DNA of 21,710 bases, from contig CAJKXZ010000017.1 in the NCBI GenBank assembly GCA_905203995.1, positions 1 to 21,710 on the forward strand, given 5' to 3'. Below are positions 21,659-21,710 of the stretch, one piece after another; position 1 is the stretch's first letter; each line of letters starts with the position of its first letter. The notes under the pieces are model-generated. The model saw nothing but the letters and a program-made list of their open reading frames with translations. It did not search any database and had not been told where the DNA came from. The DNA is from an uncultured Methanomassiliicoccus sp. GTDB lineage: Archaea > Thermoplasmatota > Thermoplasmata > Methanomassiliicoccales > Methanomassiliicoccaceae. The position numbers and the translations under genes are program-made.

Positions 21659-21710
21659 ATGAAAAAAACTCATACGACGCACAAGATCTGCACCATGCTC
21701 CTTGCAATCT
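21659..21710 (+). CDS. Start of a probable secreted or surface protein, cut by window edge
   Basis: A strong ribosome site AGAAGGAGAG lies about nine bases before an ATG that opens the frame MKKTHTTHKICTMLLAI, still open at the window end. The lysine/histidine-rich start followed by hydrophobic residues resembles the beginning of a signal peptide or membrane anchor. Only 17 codons are visible, so the product cannot be named. Confidence 0.65.
   Translation, partial: MKKTHTTHKICTMLLAI

Overview
The window looks archaeal and most probably comes from a methanogenic euryarchaeon. The evidence is an archaeal NAC protein with its C-terminal UBA domain, a GTP cyclohydrolase of the MptA (methanopterin) type, an archaeal-type phosphoglycolate phosphatase, a stand-alone AlaX editing protein, a HypC hydrogenase chaperone, a GatCAB amidotransferase, TATA boxes about 25 bases before predicted transcript starts, and several apparently leaderless genes. 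MptA together with HypC and moderate GC content would suit a hydrogenotrophic group such as Methanomicrobiales (Methanocorpusculum-like). That placement is inference; the domain Archaea is secure. Many enzymes are of bacterial style (AspRS with a GAD domain, LarC, ferredoxin-fused aldo-keto reductase, AzgA permease), as expected for a gut or anaerobic-mud archaeon with much transferred DNA.

Layout. 1-57: AT-rich tandem repeat cut by the window edge. 99-2498 (-): EamA exporter and AzgA-type purine permease. 2727-2960 (+): small membrane protein. 2970-6965 (-): a compact redox operon, in transcription order iron-sulfur flavoprotein, flavodoxin-like protein, ferredoxin-tailed aldo-keto reductase, LarC, a possible 25-codon peptide and a MerR regulator. 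A TATA box and a regulator-sized inverted repeat lie in front of it. 6966-7448: the only long stretch without a conventional gene; it holds the operon promoter, a candidate structured RNA on the minus strand, an opposing 15-codon hydrophobic reading frame and the hypC terminator. 7449-10788 (-): hypC, NAC, glnA, alaX. 10894-13265 (+): Lrp/AsnC regulator and aspS. 13465-17313 (-): unknown membrane protein, then gatC-gatA-gatB, with gatA broken by a one-base frameshift. 17449-18612 (-): ferredoxin-nitroreductase fusion and a ribbon-helix-helix protein. 18783-19861 (+): carboxymuconolactone-decarboxylase-like protein and TPR protein. 19866-21420 (-): mptA and phosphoglycolate phosphatase. 21659 to the edge (+): start of a probable secreted protein.

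How the genes work together. AspRS carries the residues of non-discriminating bacterial enzymes (His31 and the downstream Gly), so it probably charges both tRNA-Asp and tRNA-Asn. GatCAB would then amidate Asp-tRNA-Asn, with glutamine supplied by glnA. The redox operon looks like a response to reactive aldehydes or other electrophiles, controlled by a MerR protein with a cysteine at position 52, as in the AdhR/NmlR group. The most unusual items are this self-contained regulon, the candidate RNA at 7082-7219, and several inverted repeats placed on promoters beside regulator genes.
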